Assembly (NCBI GenBank): GCA_903928685.1
Contig: CAIYRS010000021.1
Location: forward strand, 1-64,000
DNA: 64,000 nt
DNA from: an uncultured Methylococcaceae bacterium
GTDB taxonomy: Bacteria; Pseudomonadota; Gammaproteobacteria; Methylococcales; Methylomonadaceae
Reading direction: 5' to 3'
The position numbers and the translations under genes are program-made. Below the pieces are notes generated by a model. It saw nothing but the letters and a program-made list of their open reading frames with translations, was not told where the DNA came from and ran no database searches. Below, piece by piece: positions 1 through 9,128 of the stretch (positions within the stretch are counted from its first letter, which is position 1; the number at the start of each line of letters is the position of its first letter).

Positions 1-464
1 CGTTAGTCCCAGGTAGCCCTCATCGCAACCGGCGTTTTTTCGAGCATGCTTTTCGCGAAGAATAAAATGCAACCGGGCGATGCTGAGGGCGTAGAGTCAG
101 TGGCACGATGTCCCGATCCCCTTGTTGGGTCGGGACGATATGGTGACAGGACGCCCTGGGCTTGCGAAGCAATCTAACCGTCGCGTAGTTTTTGCGGATT
201 TTCGGGCAGGACGCCCAGAAAATCTTTACGCAAAAATAGCGACTCGCTTATTTATTATTGTTGTTCTTTTCTGGACTCGTTTGAATCCACCGCCACTATG
301 GCAGGTTTCTACGGCGATGCAACAAATAGTCAAGTTGGGGTAAAGTTTTAAAAGTGATAGTGGATCAAATATTTATAAAGATTTTTACGAGAGGTGGTGC
401 TGTTTGGCGAGCTGGCATGAAAAGTTTTTCATACCAACAACCATGAATTTGCGTGTAACTGCTG
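1..464. other. left-edge stretch with no convincing gene
   Basis: I see no supportable gene here. The 73-residue ORF in the track (122..343) has no recognisable motif and uneven composition. The stretch contains a hairpin whose arms GTCCCGA/TCGGGAC sit at about 109-136, two copies of CAGGACGCCC about 60 bases apart, and an AT-rich segment (GCGACTC...TTATTATT) that resembles the end of the 3.7-4.0 kb intergenic element. It is probably repeat-derived DNA downstream of the rhodanese gene. Confidence 0.5.
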
Positions 465-788
465 TTAATAACGCTTAACGCCACTATCGCAATCCCGCGA
501 CCAAGCATCAATGCCACCTTGTAAATTGCTTATGTCGGTAAACCCGGAATGCACTAAAAAATTTGCTGCTTGCATACTGCGCATACCGTGATGGCAGATG
601 GCGACGATGGCTAGGTTTTTATCCAGCTCGTCTAAACGGGCGGGCAATTGGTTTAACGGTAACAAGGTGCTGCCAGCAATATTGGCGTAGTTAAATTCAT
701 TCGGCTCGCGTACATCCAATAACAATAAGGTGTCATTAGCGTCTAAGCGTTGTTTTAATTCGATGGCGGTAAGTTGTTTTATAGACAT
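465..788 (-). CDS. single-domain rhodanese-like protein
   Basis: A 107-residue protein that is one rhodanese domain, of the size of GlpE/PspE-like sulfurtransferases. The N-terminal half shows the family motif LLDVREPNEF (D25, R27), and the active-site loop is CHHGMRS with the presumed catalytic cysteine at residue 65. Such proteins carry sulfane sulfur on that cysteine and pass it to a thiol acceptor; the acceptor here is unknown. There is no signal peptide, so it should be cytoplasmic. It is the last gene of a minus-strand run, about 280 bases downstream of the aminotransferase, with a repeat cluster in between, so the two are probably separate transcripts. The ATG start gives a full domain. 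Confidence 0.88.
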   Translation of the reverse strand: MSIKQLTAIELKQRLDANDTLLLLDVREPNEFNYANIAGSTLLPLNQLPARLDELDKNLAIVAICHHGMRSMQAANFLVHSGFTDISNLQGGIDAWSRDCDSGVKRY

Positions 789-863
789 GGCGATACTTAT
801 TTATAAGGTTGGGTTGGGAATGTTTAGCTTGTGTGGTTATCGGATAACCCAGCAGTGCCGTTA

Positions 864-1067
864 AGGCGTCGCTGAATAAAGTCTTCGACAAGCTCAAACC
901 GAACGGTAACTAAATTGATTCCGTTCGTGCTCGACTGCATGGATGCAGGAGGTAGAGCAACGCATGGAGCAGTTGCCGAGAGCTTGTCGAAGCATGAGCG
1001 GCTCAATTTACGGGCGGCGGATTTTTCCGTTCATCCTTCGACAGGCTCAGGACGAACGGAAAAATCC
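864..1067. repeat. nested REP-like palindromic repeats
   Basis: Two adjoining units. The first (about 864-1000) is a copy of a ~115-base bipartite repeat also present at 37556-37671 and 63761-63872, recognised by TTCGACAAGCTC and CCGTTCGTGCT; here it is split by roughly 48 extra bases (about 931-979). The second (1019-1067) is a hairpin with arms GGATTTTTCCGTTC and GAACGGAAAAATCC, repeated at 17984-18032 and, with one arm mismatch, at 58675-58723. The 60-residue ORF at 824-1006 is a by-product of these repeats. Confidence 0.85.
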
Positions 1068-1072
1068 TTAAC

Positions 1073-2239
1073 TTAACGACATTGAATAAACCGCTCCAGC
1101 CGTTCCATGGCTTCTGCCATTCTGGCGATGGAGGTGGTGTAGGCAAAGCGTAAGTATTTTTCGGCATCATGGCTGCCAAAATCTTTGCCGGGCGTTACGG
1201 CTACGGCTTCGGCTTCTAAAAAGTCGGCGGCAAATTGAAAGCTGTCATCGGTAAATTGGCTGCAATCGGCGTAAATATAAAACGCCCCTTCTGGCTTTAC
1301 TGCCACTTTAAAGCCTAAGCGTAGCAAGCTGTCGTAGAGAAAATCCCGGCGCTCTGCCAATACTTCTCGACGGCGTTCTAATTCTACCAAGGTCTCGGCA
1401 GAAAACGCGGCTAATGCGGCGTATTGTGAGGCGGTTCCGGTGGCGATAAAGAGGGTTTGCGCGAGTTTTTCTGCGGATTCAATCATCACTTCCGGCACAA
1501 TCAGCCAACCGATGCGCCAGCCAGTCATGCCGAAATATTTGGAAAAACTGTTGATGACGAAAACCTCGTCGCTGTATTGCAAGGCGCTGCTGGCGGTTTG
1601 CCCATACGTTAGGCCGTGATAGATTTCATCGGCATAAAAATAACCGCCCAGCGCGTGGGTGGCGGCGACGGCGGCTTGTAGCTGGGCATCGGCAATCACT
1701 GTGCCAGTCGGGTTGGATGGCGAGGCTAACAGTACGCCGTTGCTGTTGTTTGTCCAATGTTGGTGGATTAATGCGGCGGTCAGCTGGTAGCCGGATTCTG
1801 CGGTGACGGGAATGGCGATGGTATCAGCACCGTACAAGCTGGCAAAATTGCGGTTGCACGGGTAGCAGGGGTCGCTCATCAACAGGTTTTGCCCAGGGTT
1901 TAAGGCAATGCCGAATGCCAATAAAAGCGCGCCGGATGCGCCTGGGGTGATAAAGACCTGTTGCGGCTTGATGCTAACGCCGTAAGTGTGTTGATAATAG
2001 TCGGCGATTTTTTGCCGCAATTGCGGCAAACCTGCGGCGGAAGTGTATTTAACTTCGCCTGTTTTAATCAGGTTGATGGCGGCATCGACAATCGGTTGCG
2101 GCGTGGGAAAATCCGGCTCGCCGACTTCCATGTGGATGACATCACGGCCTTGAGCCGCCAATTCTTTGGCCCGATGCAATAGCGCCATTACATAAAACGG
2201 GGAAATTGTTTGCAGCCGCTGTGCTAATGTCTTGTCCAT
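1073..2239 (-). CDS. PLP-dependent class I/II aminotransferase
   Basis: A 388-residue fold-type I aminotransferase, full length for the family. Visible landmarks: the substrate-side GEPDFPTP near residues 40-47, SPSNPTG at 173-179, DEIYHGL from 204, and the pyridoxal-phosphate lysine in SFSKYFGMTGWR (K234), followed by the phosphate-contacting arginine. It should transfer amino groups between an amino acid and a 2-oxo acid in the cytoplasm. The sequence resembles aspartate/alanine-type or MalY/PatB-like subgroups, and I cannot choose a substrate. It is divergent from dksA, with about 110 bases between the starts that must hold both promoters. The ATG start fits the family N-terminus. Confidence 0.88.
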   Translation of the reverse strand: MDKTLAQRLQTISPFYVMALLHRAKELAAQGRDVIHMEVGEPDFPTPQPIVDAAINLIKTGEVKYTSAAGLPQLRQKIADYYQHTYGVSIKPQQVFITPGASGALLLAFGIALNPGQNLLMSDPCYPCNRNFASLYGADTIAIPVTAESGYQLTAALIHQHWTNNSNGVLLASPSNPTGTVIADAQLQAAVAATHALGGYFYADEIYHGLTYGQTASSALQYSDEVFVINSFSKYFGMTGWRIGWLIVPEVMIESAEKLAQTLFIATGTASQYAALAAFSAETLVELERRREVLAERRDFLYDSLLRLGFKVAVKPEGAFYIYADCSQFTDDSFQFAADFLEAEAVAVTPGKDFGSHDAEKYLRFAYTTSIARMAEAMERLERFIQCR

Positions 2240-2349
2240 AAGGTTTTTAGCTATAAAAAAGCGGTAAATGATAGCAATATTCCTTGCTATGCGCGTGCTA
2301 TTCTGCTAAAAATGCGCGGTTTTATTAATATTGTCCTAGGAGTTAATGG

Positions 2350-2787
2350 ATGACCGATAGTTCTAAAGCGGCAGCAGCTTCACCATTCAGTTTCAAGCCA
2401 TACCAAGAAGTCCCTGGCGAAGAGTACATGGATGAAAATCAACTAAAGCACTTTGAGACCATTTTAAAAAATTGGAAGACCGAGTTGATGCACGAAGTAG
2501 ACCGCACTGTGCATTATATGCAAGACGATGCGGCGAACTTTCCTGACCCTAACGACCGGGCAACGCAAGAATCGGAATTCAGCCTTGAGCTTCGCACCCG
2601 TGACCGCGAACGTAAGCTCATCAAAAAAATTGATGAAGCGTTAAAAGAGATTGAATCTGGCGATTACGGCTTTTGCGAATCTTGCGGCATTGAAATTGGC
2701 ATCCGCCGATTAGAAGCCCGTCCTACTGCAACCTTATGTATCGATTGCAAAACCTTGGACGAAATCCGCGAAAAACAAATGGGTTAA
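2350..2787 (+). CDS. dksA: RNA polymerase-binding transcription factor DksA
   Basis: A 145-residue DksA. The protein binds the RNA polymerase secondary channel and, with ppGpp, adjusts rRNA and amino-acid promoter activity. Visible: the long helical hairpin (about residues 33-108) with the acidic tip motif DPNDRA (D66, D69), then the C-terminal zinc finger with four cysteines at 109, 112, 130 and 133 (CESCG...CIDC). All four zinc ligands are present, so this is the cysteine-type DksA rather than the zinc-independent paralogue. A good ribosome site (TAGGAG) lies just before the ATG. It is followed after 12 bases by gluQ, the usual gammaproteobacterial arrangement. Confidence 0.97.
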   Translation: MTDSSKAAAASPFSFKPYQEVPGEEYMDENQLKHFETILKNWKTELMHEVDRTVHYMQDDAANFPDPNDRATQESEFSLELRTRDRERKLIKKIDEALKEIESGDYGFCESCGIEIGIRRLEARPTATLCIDCKTLDEIREKQMG

Positions 2788-2799
2788 GCGCTATCCGCA

Positions 2800-3696
2800 A
2801 TGCCACAACAGCCTGAGGTTATTGGTCGGTTTGCCCCTTCGCCTACCGGCCCGTTGCACTTGGGTTCGCTGTATGCCGCACTGGGCAGTTTTCTTGAGGC
2901 GCGTAGCCAACAAGGCCGCTGGTTGCTGCGGATTGACGACCTCGACATACCGCGTAACGTTAAAGGCGCAGATAGCCTAATCTTAACCACCTTAGACCGC
3001 TTCGGCCTGCATTGGGACGGCGCGGTGATGTACCAAAGCCAAAATAGCGACAGTTACCAGCAACTATTACGGCAACTTGAGCAGCAAGCGCTGCTTTATC
3101 CCTGCATCTGTTCCCGCAAAATCCTAGGCGATCAGCTTATTTATCCCGGCACTTGCCGTCACCTAGCTAGCATCCCCGACCAAGCTTCCGCATTACGCAT
3201 CAAAACCTTGCCAATCGATATTGGTTTTGACGATAGCTTGCAAGGCGCGCAAAGCAGCAATCTAGCCGACCAGCACGGCGACTTTATCTTAAAAAGAAAA
3301 GACGGCATCATCGCCTACCAATTTGCCGTGGTGGTTGATGATTATTTACAGCAAGTTAACCATGTAGTTCGTGGCGTGGATTTGCTGGAAGTCACCCCCA
3401 GGCAAATCTATTTGCAACAAGCACTAGGTTTAGCCACTCCCCGCTATAGCCACTTGCCGATTATTGCCGATAAGCACGGCAACAAACTCAGCAAACAAAC
3501 CAAAGCCCAAGCTGTGGATTTAACCAACCCGCAGCAAACCTTGTTCCATTTGCTACAGTTATTAAAGCAAAACCCACCCGCCGAACTGGCGTTTTTAGCC
3601 GTCGACCAACAACTAGCGTGGGCGACAAAGCATTGGCAAGCCGCGCACATAGCAGACATCCAAACCATAAGCCTTACTATTGACGTTACGAAGTGA
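2800..3696 (+). CDS. gluQ: glutamyl-Q tRNA(Asp) synthetase
   Basis: A 298-residue truncated glutamyl-tRNA synthetase paralogue (GluQRS). The family attaches glutamate to queuosine at the wobble position of tRNA-Asp rather than to the tRNA end. Class I signatures are clear: RFAPSPTGPLHLGS with HLGS at residues 20-23, and KLSKQ near residue 229 in place of KMSKS. The zinc-binding insert reads CIC...YPGTC around residues 101-119. The anticodon-binding domain of true GluRS is missing, which gives the short length. It follows dksA by 12 bases and is very likely cotranscribed; this pairing is widely conserved. Confidence 0.95.
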   Translation: MPQQPEVIGRFAPSPTGPLHLGSLYAALGSFLEARSQQGRWLLRIDDLDIPRNVKGADSLILTTLDRFGLHWDGAVMYQSQNSDSYQQLLRQLEQQALLYPCICSRKILGDQLIYPGTCRHLASIPDQASALRIKTLPIDIGFDDSLQGAQSSNLADQHGDFILKRKDGIIAYQFAVVVDDYLQQVNHVVRGVDLLEVTPRQIYLQQALGLATPRYSHLPIIADKHGNKLSKQTKAQAVDLTNPQQTLFHLLQLLKQNPPAELAFLAVDQQLAWATKHWQAAHIADIQTISLTIDVTK

Positions 3697-4045
3697 CGGT
3701 TTTCGTCCCGTTTACCGCGCCGAGCACCACAGGTTTTGTCGTGAATAGCCCGAAGGGGCGCGGCATGGAAGCCGCGCGTCGGTAAAGGGGCAGGAAGCCC
3801 CTTTTGCCGACCCACGACAAAATCGAGGAGCGCAGGAAGAAGCGGTAATCGGGCCGCCTTTTCTTTGGCTACTTTCTTTTGGCGGCGCAAAAGAAAGTAG
3901 CTCGCCTTCGGGTGCGAGAACCCGATTTAAAAATCGTCGCGGTAGCGACTCATTATTATTTATATTTCTTATAGCAGAGAGTGTCTGCGTAACAACAGAT
4001 CATCAGTTATAATCGCCACTTTGTTTGCCAGTACGGTTGACCACC
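3697..4045. repeat. structured intergenic element before trpE
   Basis: A stretch without a gene but with strong secondary structure: a GCGCGG/CCGCGC-containing hairpin around 3755-3780, a GGGGC/GCCCC hairpin around 3786-3802, and an excellent stem GCTACTTTCTTTTG / CAAAAGAAAGTAGC at 3868-3901. From memory, similar CTTTCTTTTG...CAAAAGAAAG elements recur between genes in many proteobacteria. The ORF 3444-3890 is a shadow. The distal part holds a TATAAT hexamer at 4006-4011, the likely -10 of the trpE promoter. Confidence 0.7.
4006..4011 (+). promoter_or_regulatory. probable -10 element for trpE
   Basis: TATAAT lies about 35 bases upstream of the chosen trpE ATG. No good -35 hexamer is visible at the right distance, so this is a partial promoter call. 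Confidence 0.4.
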
Positions 4046-5533
4046 ATGACGCCAGAAGACTTTAACCTACAAGCCCGATTAGGCTATAACCGCATCCCCA
4101 TTTGCCAAGAAGTCTTGGCGGATTTGGATACCCCATTAAGTGCCTACTTAAAATTAGCGGACGGCCCGTATTCTTATCTATTTGAATCGGTACATGGTGG
4201 CGAACAATGGGGCCGTTATTCCATCATCGGCTTGCCTTGCAAAACCGTCGTTAAAATTACTGGCAAACATATCCGGGTAGAAATCAATGGCGACTTATCC
4301 GAAAGTCTCGACCACGAAAATCCCTTGGTGTGGATAGAGCAATTCAAAGCCCGGTTTAACGTCCCAGACATCGACGGCTTGCCGCGTTTTAGCGGTGGCT
4401 TGGTCGGCTATTTTGGCTATGAAACCATCGCCTACATCGAGCCGCGTGTTTGTAAAGTCAACAAGCCCGACCCACTCGGCTGCCCCGACATTGTCCTGAT
4501 GGTATCCGAAGATATATTGGTGTTCGACAACCTCTCCGGCAAACTGCTGCTGCTTACCCACGCAGACCCGTCCGAAGAAAACGCCTACCACAACGCCATC
4601 GCCCGATTGCAACAACTGGCAAGCAACCTGCGGGAAATACAGGCCAAAACTGCCCGTCATCCCAACCCCAAAATAATCAGCGAAGACGATTTTGTTTCCG
4701 GCTTTACCCAGGCTGGCTATGAACAAGCCGTAAAAACCGCCAAGAAATACATCACCGATGGCGACATCATGCAAGTGGTGCTGTCGCAACGCATGTCCAT
4801 CCCTTACAGCGCCGCGCCGTTAAACTTGTACCGCGCCTTACGCAGCTTAAACCCCTCGCCGTACATGTTCTTCCTTAATTTGGACGACTTCCATATTGTC
4901 GGCTCATCGCCGGAAATATTGGTGCGCTTAGAGGACGATACCGTCACCGTGCGCCCAATTGCTGGCACACGCCGACGCGGCAGCACCCCAGAATTGGATT
5001 TAGCCTTAGAGCAAGAACTACTGGCAGACCCCAAAGAAATCGCCGAACACCTTATGCTTATCGACTTAGGCCGTAACGATGTCGGACGGGTAGCAGAAAT
5101 CGGCAGCGTAAAACTCACCGACAAAATGATTGTTGAACGCTATTCGCACGTCATGCACATCGTCTCCAACGTCACTGGCAGCTTGCAATCCGGCAAAAAT
5201 GCCTTTGACGTATTAGCGGCAACCTTTCCAGCTGGCACCGTCAGCGGCGCGGCAAAAGTCCGTGCTATGGAAATTATTGATGAGCTAGAACCCGTCAAAC
5301 GCGGTGTTTATTCTGGCGCAGTTGGCTACATTTCCTGGTCGGGCAATTTAGATACCGCCATCGCCATCCGCACCGCCGTCATAAAAGACAATACCTTACA
5401 TATACAAGCAGGTGCGGGGATTGTTTACGATTCCGTCCCCACCAGCGAATGGGAAGAAACCCTCAACAAAGGCCGCGCCATTTTCCGTGCCGTCAGCATG
5501 GCGGAAGCGGGTTTACAAGGAGAAAGCGCATGA
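4046..5533 (+). CDS. trpE: anthranilate synthase component I
   Basis: TrpE converts chorismate to anthranilate, the first step of tryptophan synthesis, using ammonia from TrpG. I start at the ATG giving [18 protein letters not shown], which matches the family, instead of the upstream TTG of the ORF track; this gives 495 residues. The N-terminal regulatory domain contains the [15 protein letters not shown] region. The chorismate-binding domain shows [28 protein letters not shown] and [15 protein letters not shown]. The stop overlaps the trpG start (ATGA), so the two subunits are translationally coupled. No trp leader peptide or attenuator is obvious upstream. Confidence 0.96.
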   Translation: MTPEDFNLQARLGYNRIPICQEVLADLDTPLSAYLKLADGPYSYLFESVHGGEQWGRYSIIGLPCKTVVKITGKHIRVEINGDLSESLDHENPLVWIEQFKARFNVPDIDGLPRFSGGLVGYFGYETIAYIEPRVCKVNKPDPLGCPDIVLMVSEDILVFDNLSGKLLLLTHADPSEENAYHNAIARLQQLASNLREIQAKTARHPNPKIISEDDFVSGFTQAGYEQAVKTAKKYITDGDIMQVVLSQRMSIPYSAAPLNLYRALRSLNPSPYMFFLNLDDFHIVGSSPEILVRLEDDTVTVRPIAGTRRRGSTPELDLALEQELLADPKEIAEHLMLIDLGRNDVGRVAEIGSVKLTDKMIVERYSHVMHIVSNVTGSLQSGKNAFDVLAATFPAGTVSGAAKVRAMEIIDELEPVKRGVYSGAVGYISWSGNLDTAIAIRTAVIKDNTLHIQAGAGIVYDSVPTSEWEETLNKGRAIFRAVSMAEAGLQGESA

Positions 5534-6117
5534 GCGTAAAACTGGTCATGGTCGATAATTACGACTCCTTCACCTACAACCTAGTCCAATATTTTGGCGA
5601 ACTCGGCGCGGCGGTTACTGTTGTCCGCAACGACCAAGTCAGCGTAGAAGACATCGCCGCCTTAGCGCCCGATAAAATCGTCATCTCCCCCGGCCCTTGC
5701 ACCCCCAAAGAAGCCGGCATATCGGTCGCCACCATCAACCGCTTCAAAGGCCAAATCCCCATTTTAGGCGTGTGCTTAGGCCACCAAAGTATCGGTTACG
5801 CGTTTGGCGGCAATATCATCCACGCCAAAAGCATCATGCACGGCAAAACCTCACAGGTTTACCACCATGATTTGGGCGTGTTTAAAGGCTTAAATAACCC
5901 GTTCACCGCCACCCGTTACCATTCCTTGGTGATTGAACAAGCCACCATCCCCGATTGCTTAGAAGTGACCGCCTGGACGCAAGATGCCGACGGCAACCAA
6001 GACGAAATCATGGGCGTACGCCACAAAAGCTTCGATATAGAAGGCGTACAATTCCACCCAGAATCCATCCTGACCGAACACGGGCATGACATGTTGCGGA
6101 ATTTTTTGCAGCGATAG
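5530..6117 (+). CDS. trpG: anthranilate synthase component II (glutamine amidotransferase)
   Basis: A 195-residue class I glutamine amidotransferase that supplies ammonia to TrpE. I start at the ATG overlapping the trpE stop, giving [17 protein letters not shown], which fits the family; the ORF track's longer start lies inside trpE. The nucleophile is C82 in [10 protein letters not shown], and the His-Glu pair is in FHPESIL near the C-terminus. The Q-N-type motif [10 protein letters not shown] sits at the N-terminus. The protein may also serve aminodeoxychorismate synthase (PabA role), as some bacteria share it, but that cannot be read here. trpD and trpC do not follow; the next gene is comF on the opposite strand. 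Confidence 0.96.
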   Translation: MSVKLVMVDNYDSFTYNLVQYFGELGAAVTVVRNDQVSVEDIAALAPDKIVISPGPCTPKEAGISVATINRFKGQIPILGVCLGHQSIGYAFGGNIIHAKSIMHGKTSQVYHHDLGVFKGLNNPFTATRYHSLVIEQATIPDCLEVTAWTQDADGNQDEIMGVRHKSFDIEGVQFHPESILTEHGHDMLRNFLQR

Positions 6118-6150
6118 ATGGTTATCGTTAATACCGTTCTCAATCAATCT

Positions 6151-6297
6151 TGAATTGACGGTATCATTTTCGTAGGGGCGAGCGGCTGCTCGCCTTTGGT
6201 CGCAGCAGTATTGGGTAAAGGCTCTAAAAAAGGCGGACAACCGTCCGCCGCTACGATGCTAGATTGACCCGACAAAAAATCATCGGCTGAATACTTA
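6151..6297. repeat. ~145-base dispersed repeat, copy 1
   Basis: The segment TGAATTGACGGTATCATTTTC...CCCGACAAAAAATC...GAATACT matches 16766-16910 over its whole length with scattered differences. It contains GGCGAGCGGCTGCTCGCC and a GGCGGACA...TCCGCC hairpin. This copy lies between the ends of convergent trpG and comF, where its stems could act as a bidirectional terminator. Confidence 0.85.
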
Positions 6298-7002
6298 AGC
6301 CCGCGCACAAACCCACACATCCACCTTCTCCACCCCCGCTTTTTTCAACACCTTCGCCAACTCATCCATCGTTGAACCTGTGGTCATCACGTCATCAATA
6401 ATCGCCACATGGCTGGCGGCTATCGGCTTTACCACCGCAAAGGCATTTTTGATATTTTTCCGGCGTTGCTTGGCAGTCAAATTACTTTGCTGCGGTGTGT
6501 TGCGTAGGCGTTGGCAGCTAGACAAATCTAACGGAATTGCCAATTCTTTACTGACAGTACGGGCGATTTCTATCGATTGGTTAAAGCCGCGTTGCCGATA
6601 ACGGCTTTTATGCAAAGGCACGGGGATTAACAATTCCGGCTGCCGATGGCTATCACGCAACTGGTCTGCCAACAACTGCCCCAACAAACGCGCATTTTTA
6701 TAAGTGGCACCAAATTTTAACGTCGTCACCAAATGCCGGATCGCACCTTGATGGATATAAGGCGCGTGGGTTTCATCAAACGCCGGAGATTGGGCAATAC
6801 AGCGTCCGCACAACATCGGCACCGCTGGCGGTAGCGCAAAATGTTCGCCGCATTGATAACAGCAATGGTGGTTTTGCAATAAATGTTGCTGGCAAATCAA
6901 GCAAATATCATGGTTTTGCCAGCCCGCATTCCCGCATAACAGGCAAGTAGGCGGCAATACGTAATCCTGTATAATGTTCAGCCAGTTGTCTACCCAATTC
7001 AT
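6295..7002 (-). CDS. comF: ComF family protein (phosphoribosyltransferase-like)
   Basis: A 235-residue ComF homologue. Known roles are in DNA uptake in competent bacteria; the biochemical activity is unclear. The N-terminus has a four-cysteine cluster (CLLCG...CLIC near residues 19-38) followed by more cysteines (CYQCGEHF, CGRC), consistent with zinc binding. The C-terminal half is a type I phosphoribosyltransferase domain with the PRPP loop VAIIDDVMTTGSTMDE near residues 199-214 and the upstream QRGFNQS motif. It is divergent from bioB across about 60 bases, an arrangement I recall from many gammaproteobacteria. Confidence 0.92.
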   Translation of the reverse strand: MNWVDNWLNIIQDYVLPPTCLLCGNAGWQNHDICLICQQHLLQNHHCCYQCGEHFALPPAVPMLCGRCIAQSPAFDETHAPYIHQGAIRHLVTTLKFGATYKNARLLGQLLADQLRDSHRQPELLIPVPLHKSRYRQRGFNQSIEIARTVSKELAIPLDLSSCQRLRNTPQQSNLTAKQRRKNIKNAFAVVKPIAASHVAIIDDVMTTGSTMDELAKVLKKAGVEKVDVWVCARA

Positions 7003-7063
7003 AATAACAAGTTGATAAGTATGGTTACATGCTTAGCAATAACTATAGTCGGAGTTATCCCCC

Positions 7064-8026
7064 ATGTCTGTATTACGCCACGATTGGCAATTAGCCGAAG
7101 TCCAAGCCCTGTTTGATTTACCGTTTAACGACTTGATTTTTCAAGCACAAAGCGTACACCGTCAAAATTTTGATCCCAACGAAGTGCAAATCAGCAGCTT
7201 GCTCAGCATCAAAACCGGATCGTGTTCAGAAGACTGCGGCTATTGCCCACAAAGTGCGCGTTACGACTCCGGCCTAAAATCCGAAGCCTTGATGCCCATA
7301 GCCGAAGTCATCCAAGCCGCACAACAAGCCAAAGACCAAGGCGCATCGCGTTTCTGCATGGGCGCGGCGTGGCGACAACCAAAAGACCGCGACATCGAAC
7401 GCGTCGTGGAAATGGTGCAAGGCGTGAAAGCCTTAGGCATGGAAACCTGCGTAACCTTAGGCATGTTGACCGACACACAAACCGCACGGCTCAAAGAAGG
7501 CGGCCTCGATTACTACAACCACAATCTGGATACTTCCGAAGATTACTATTCCGAAGTCATCACCACCCGCACCTATAAAGACCGCTTAGACACTTTGGCA
7601 CGGGTACGCGATGCGGGTATCAATGTTTGCTGCGGCGGCATCGTCGGCATGGGTGAGGGCGAACAAGACCGCGCTAAATTGTTGATCGAATTGGCGAACA
7701 TGCCTAAACACCCGGAAAGCGTACCGATCAACATGTTGGTACAAGTCGAAGGCACACCGCTGATGGGCACAGAAAAACTCGACCCGCTAGTCTTCATCCG
7801 CACCATCGCCGTCGCCCGCATCTTAATGCCGACCTCCCGCGTCCGCCTCTCCGCAGGCCGCAAAGAAATGAGCGACGAAATGCAAGCCTTGTGCTTCTTA
7901 GCCGGCGCGAACTCGATTTTTTATGGTGATAAATTGCTGACGACTGATAACCCAATGACTAACCATGATGTGGCATTGTTTGATCGCTTGGGGTTGCATT
8001 CGGGTGGGTCTAGTTATGCGAATTGA
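7064..8026 (+). CDS. bioB: biotin synthase
   Basis: A 320-residue radical-SAM enzyme that inserts sulfur into dethiobiotin, the last step of biotin synthesis. The cluster-binding triad is C54, C58 and C61 in [11 protein letters not shown]. Other family segments are visible: [30 protein letters not shown] and the C-terminal RLSAGRKEM. The catalytic [2Fe-2S] ligands expected in this family, including the RLSAGR arginine, are present. A ribosome site (CGGAG) precedes the ATG. The rest of the biotin operon (bioF, bioH, bioC, bioD) does not follow, so bioB is alone here. Confidence 0.97.
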   Translation: MSVLRHDWQLAEVQALFDLPFNDLIFQAQSVHRQNFDPNEVQISSLLSIKTGSCSEDCGYCPQSARYDSGLKSEALMPIAEVIQAAQQAKDQGASRFCMGAAWRQPKDRDIERVVEMVQGVKALGMETCVTLGMLTDTQTARLKEGGLDYYNHNLDTSEDYYSEVITTRTYKDRLDTLARVRDAGINVCCGGIVGMGEGEQDRAKLLIELANMPKHPESVPINMLVQVEGTPLMGTEKLDPLVFIRTIAVARILMPTSRVRLSAGRKEMSDEMQALCFLAGANSIFYGDKLLTTDNPMTNHDVALFDRLGLHSGGSSYAN

Positions 8027-8096
8027 AGATTTTTAGGTTGGGCTGACTTTAGTAAATTAAGCATTTTAGCAATGCGATCAACGAACTAAAAATTAA

Positions 8097-8264
8097 AAAA
8101 TATCTAAATTCATTGATAAAATCAGGGAAAAATATCCCGATATTTCAATACAAATTTATAGATGGATACTCAGTCAAGCAGTGAAATTAGAAGACAAATG
8201 GTATTCGTCAATGATGGAAGCTTTTTTGCAAGCAGCAACTGATGCTATTAAAAATTATTTGTAA
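8097..8264 (+). pseudogene. short open frame without a start codon
   Basis: Frame open for 55 codons with no ATG, GTG or TTG at its head, reading ...IREKYPDISIQIYRW...MMEAFLQAATDAIKNYL and then a stop. Codon usage is AT-rich but looks protein-like (regular helix pattern), and it ends 15 bases before the HNH gene. It is either the 3' remnant of a decayed partner gene or a small gene starting at a rare ATT codon. I recognise no family. Confidence 0.3.
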
Positions 8265-8279
8265 ATGGTGGATTGAGTC

Positions 8280-8594
8280 ATGGCGAATAAATGGAACGTT
8301 CCAGTTTGGCTAGAAACGGAAGTAAGAGAAAGAGATAAGGCTTGTGTTTATTGTGGTGTTGAATTTACGCCTGCCAATGTCTCCAGGAAGTCTGCAGCCA
8401 GCTGGGAGCACATCATTAATGATGCAACAATTATCACCAGAGAAAATATAGTTCTTTGTTGTTGCGGGTGCAATGCCAGCAAGGGTCAAAAGCAGCTCTC
8501 TGTTTGGTTGCAATCTAAATACTGCAAAGAACGTGGTATTACTGCTGCTTCAGTGGTATCAATTATCAAAATAGCAATTTCAAATAGCCTATGA
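8280..8594 (+). CDS. HNH endonuclease-like protein
   Basis: A 104-residue protein with a compact HNH/McrA-type nuclease pattern: CVYCGVEF (first zinc knuckle, about residues 21-28), a WEHIINDATI strand with the conserved histidine, then NIVLCCCGCNASKGQ with the second cysteine pair and the N-x-S-K end. The zinc and metal ligands look intact, so it may be active on DNA. Base composition is more AT-rich than the neighbouring bioB. It lies in a repeat-rich accessory patch between bioB and a small membrane protein, with a remnant ORF just upstream. The biological role is unknown; a solitary defence or mobile-element nuclease is possible. Confidence 0.75.
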   Translation: MANKWNVPVWLETEVRERDKACVYCGVEFTPANVSRKSAASWEHIINDATIITRENIVLCCCGCNASKGQKQLSVWLQSKYCKERGITAASVVSIIKIAISNSL

Positions 8595-8641
8595 GTTAAC
8601 ACACAATACGTGGCTATGGAATGTAATATCGCTGAAGTCAG

Positions 8642-8735
8642 GTAGGGTGGGCAACGCTTTTCTGCCCACCCTACCTGACTGTTTTATGAGTAGGGCGCAT
8701 TAGCGATAGCGTAATGCGCCGGATGCTTGAGATTA
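8642..8735. repeat. GTGGGC and GCGCATTAGCGATAGC palindromic repeats (left copy)
   Basis: A GTAGGGTGGGCAACGC...GCCCACCCTAC hairpin (8642-8673) followed by TGACTGTTTTATGAGTAGGG and a GCGCATTAGCGA...TAATGCGCC palindrome. From CTGACTGTTTTATGAG onward the same ~70 bases recur almost unchanged at 9238-9306, on the other side of the membrane-protein gene. Confidence 0.85.
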
Positions 8736-8744
8736 ACATTTACC

Positions 8745-9128
8745 CTACTTGATTGCTTTACGGGTTAAGTAGATCGCAAGGCCTATCATTCCACATAAAA
8801 ATAAAGCTAAGGCCGGAGTAAAAAAGTAGATACCAACAAACATTGCTGCAGCAAGAGCTTTCGCCCCCTCATGTATTCCCAAAAAAAATAAGCCGAAACC
8901 AGAAAGAGATAAAACATTTGCAATGCCAAATACAAAGTGGACTAATTTATGCAACTTAAAGGTTTGATTGTCTATTGTTAGACGAAGAAGCGTAAATAAA
9001 ATTAGGACAAGACCGCAAAATGAGATTTGTGTAAATAATCCATGTACTGATTTAAATAAAAACGAACTCAAAATCGACAGTATTATGGTGAAAGCAAGTG
9101 CAAGATTGGCAAGTAAAAGATTAAACAT
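8745..9128 (-). CDS. small four-helix membrane protein, unknown
   Basis: I do not recognise a family. The 127-residue protein is almost entirely hydrophobic with four likely membrane spans (about residues 3-25, 30-50, 62-82 and 92-120), short polar linkers such as TIDNQTFKLHK between spans 2 and 3, and a basic C-terminus (LTRKAIK). No cysteine pair, charged intramembrane motif or signal peptide gives a function. The gene is flanked on both sides by copies of the same ~70-base repeat in direct orientation, and it is AT-rich compared with the core genes, which suggests acquired DNA. It is probably an inner-membrane protein transcribed alone. Confidence 0.65.
   Translation of the reverse strand: MFNLLLANLALAFTIILSILSSFLFKSVHGLFTQISFCGLVLILFTLLRLTIDNQTFKLHKLVHFVFGIANVLSLSGFGLFFLGIHEGAKALAAAMFVGIYFFTPALALFLCGMIGLAIYLTRKAIK

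Noticed and set aside
122-343. 73-residue ORF at the left edge
   Set aside because: No family pattern, no ribosome site and overlap with hairpin/repeat DNA.
3444-3890. 148-residue minus-strand ORF overlapping gluQ
   Set aside because: It is the shadow of gluQ and the following structured repeat; cysteine/arginine-rich composition typical of antisense frames.
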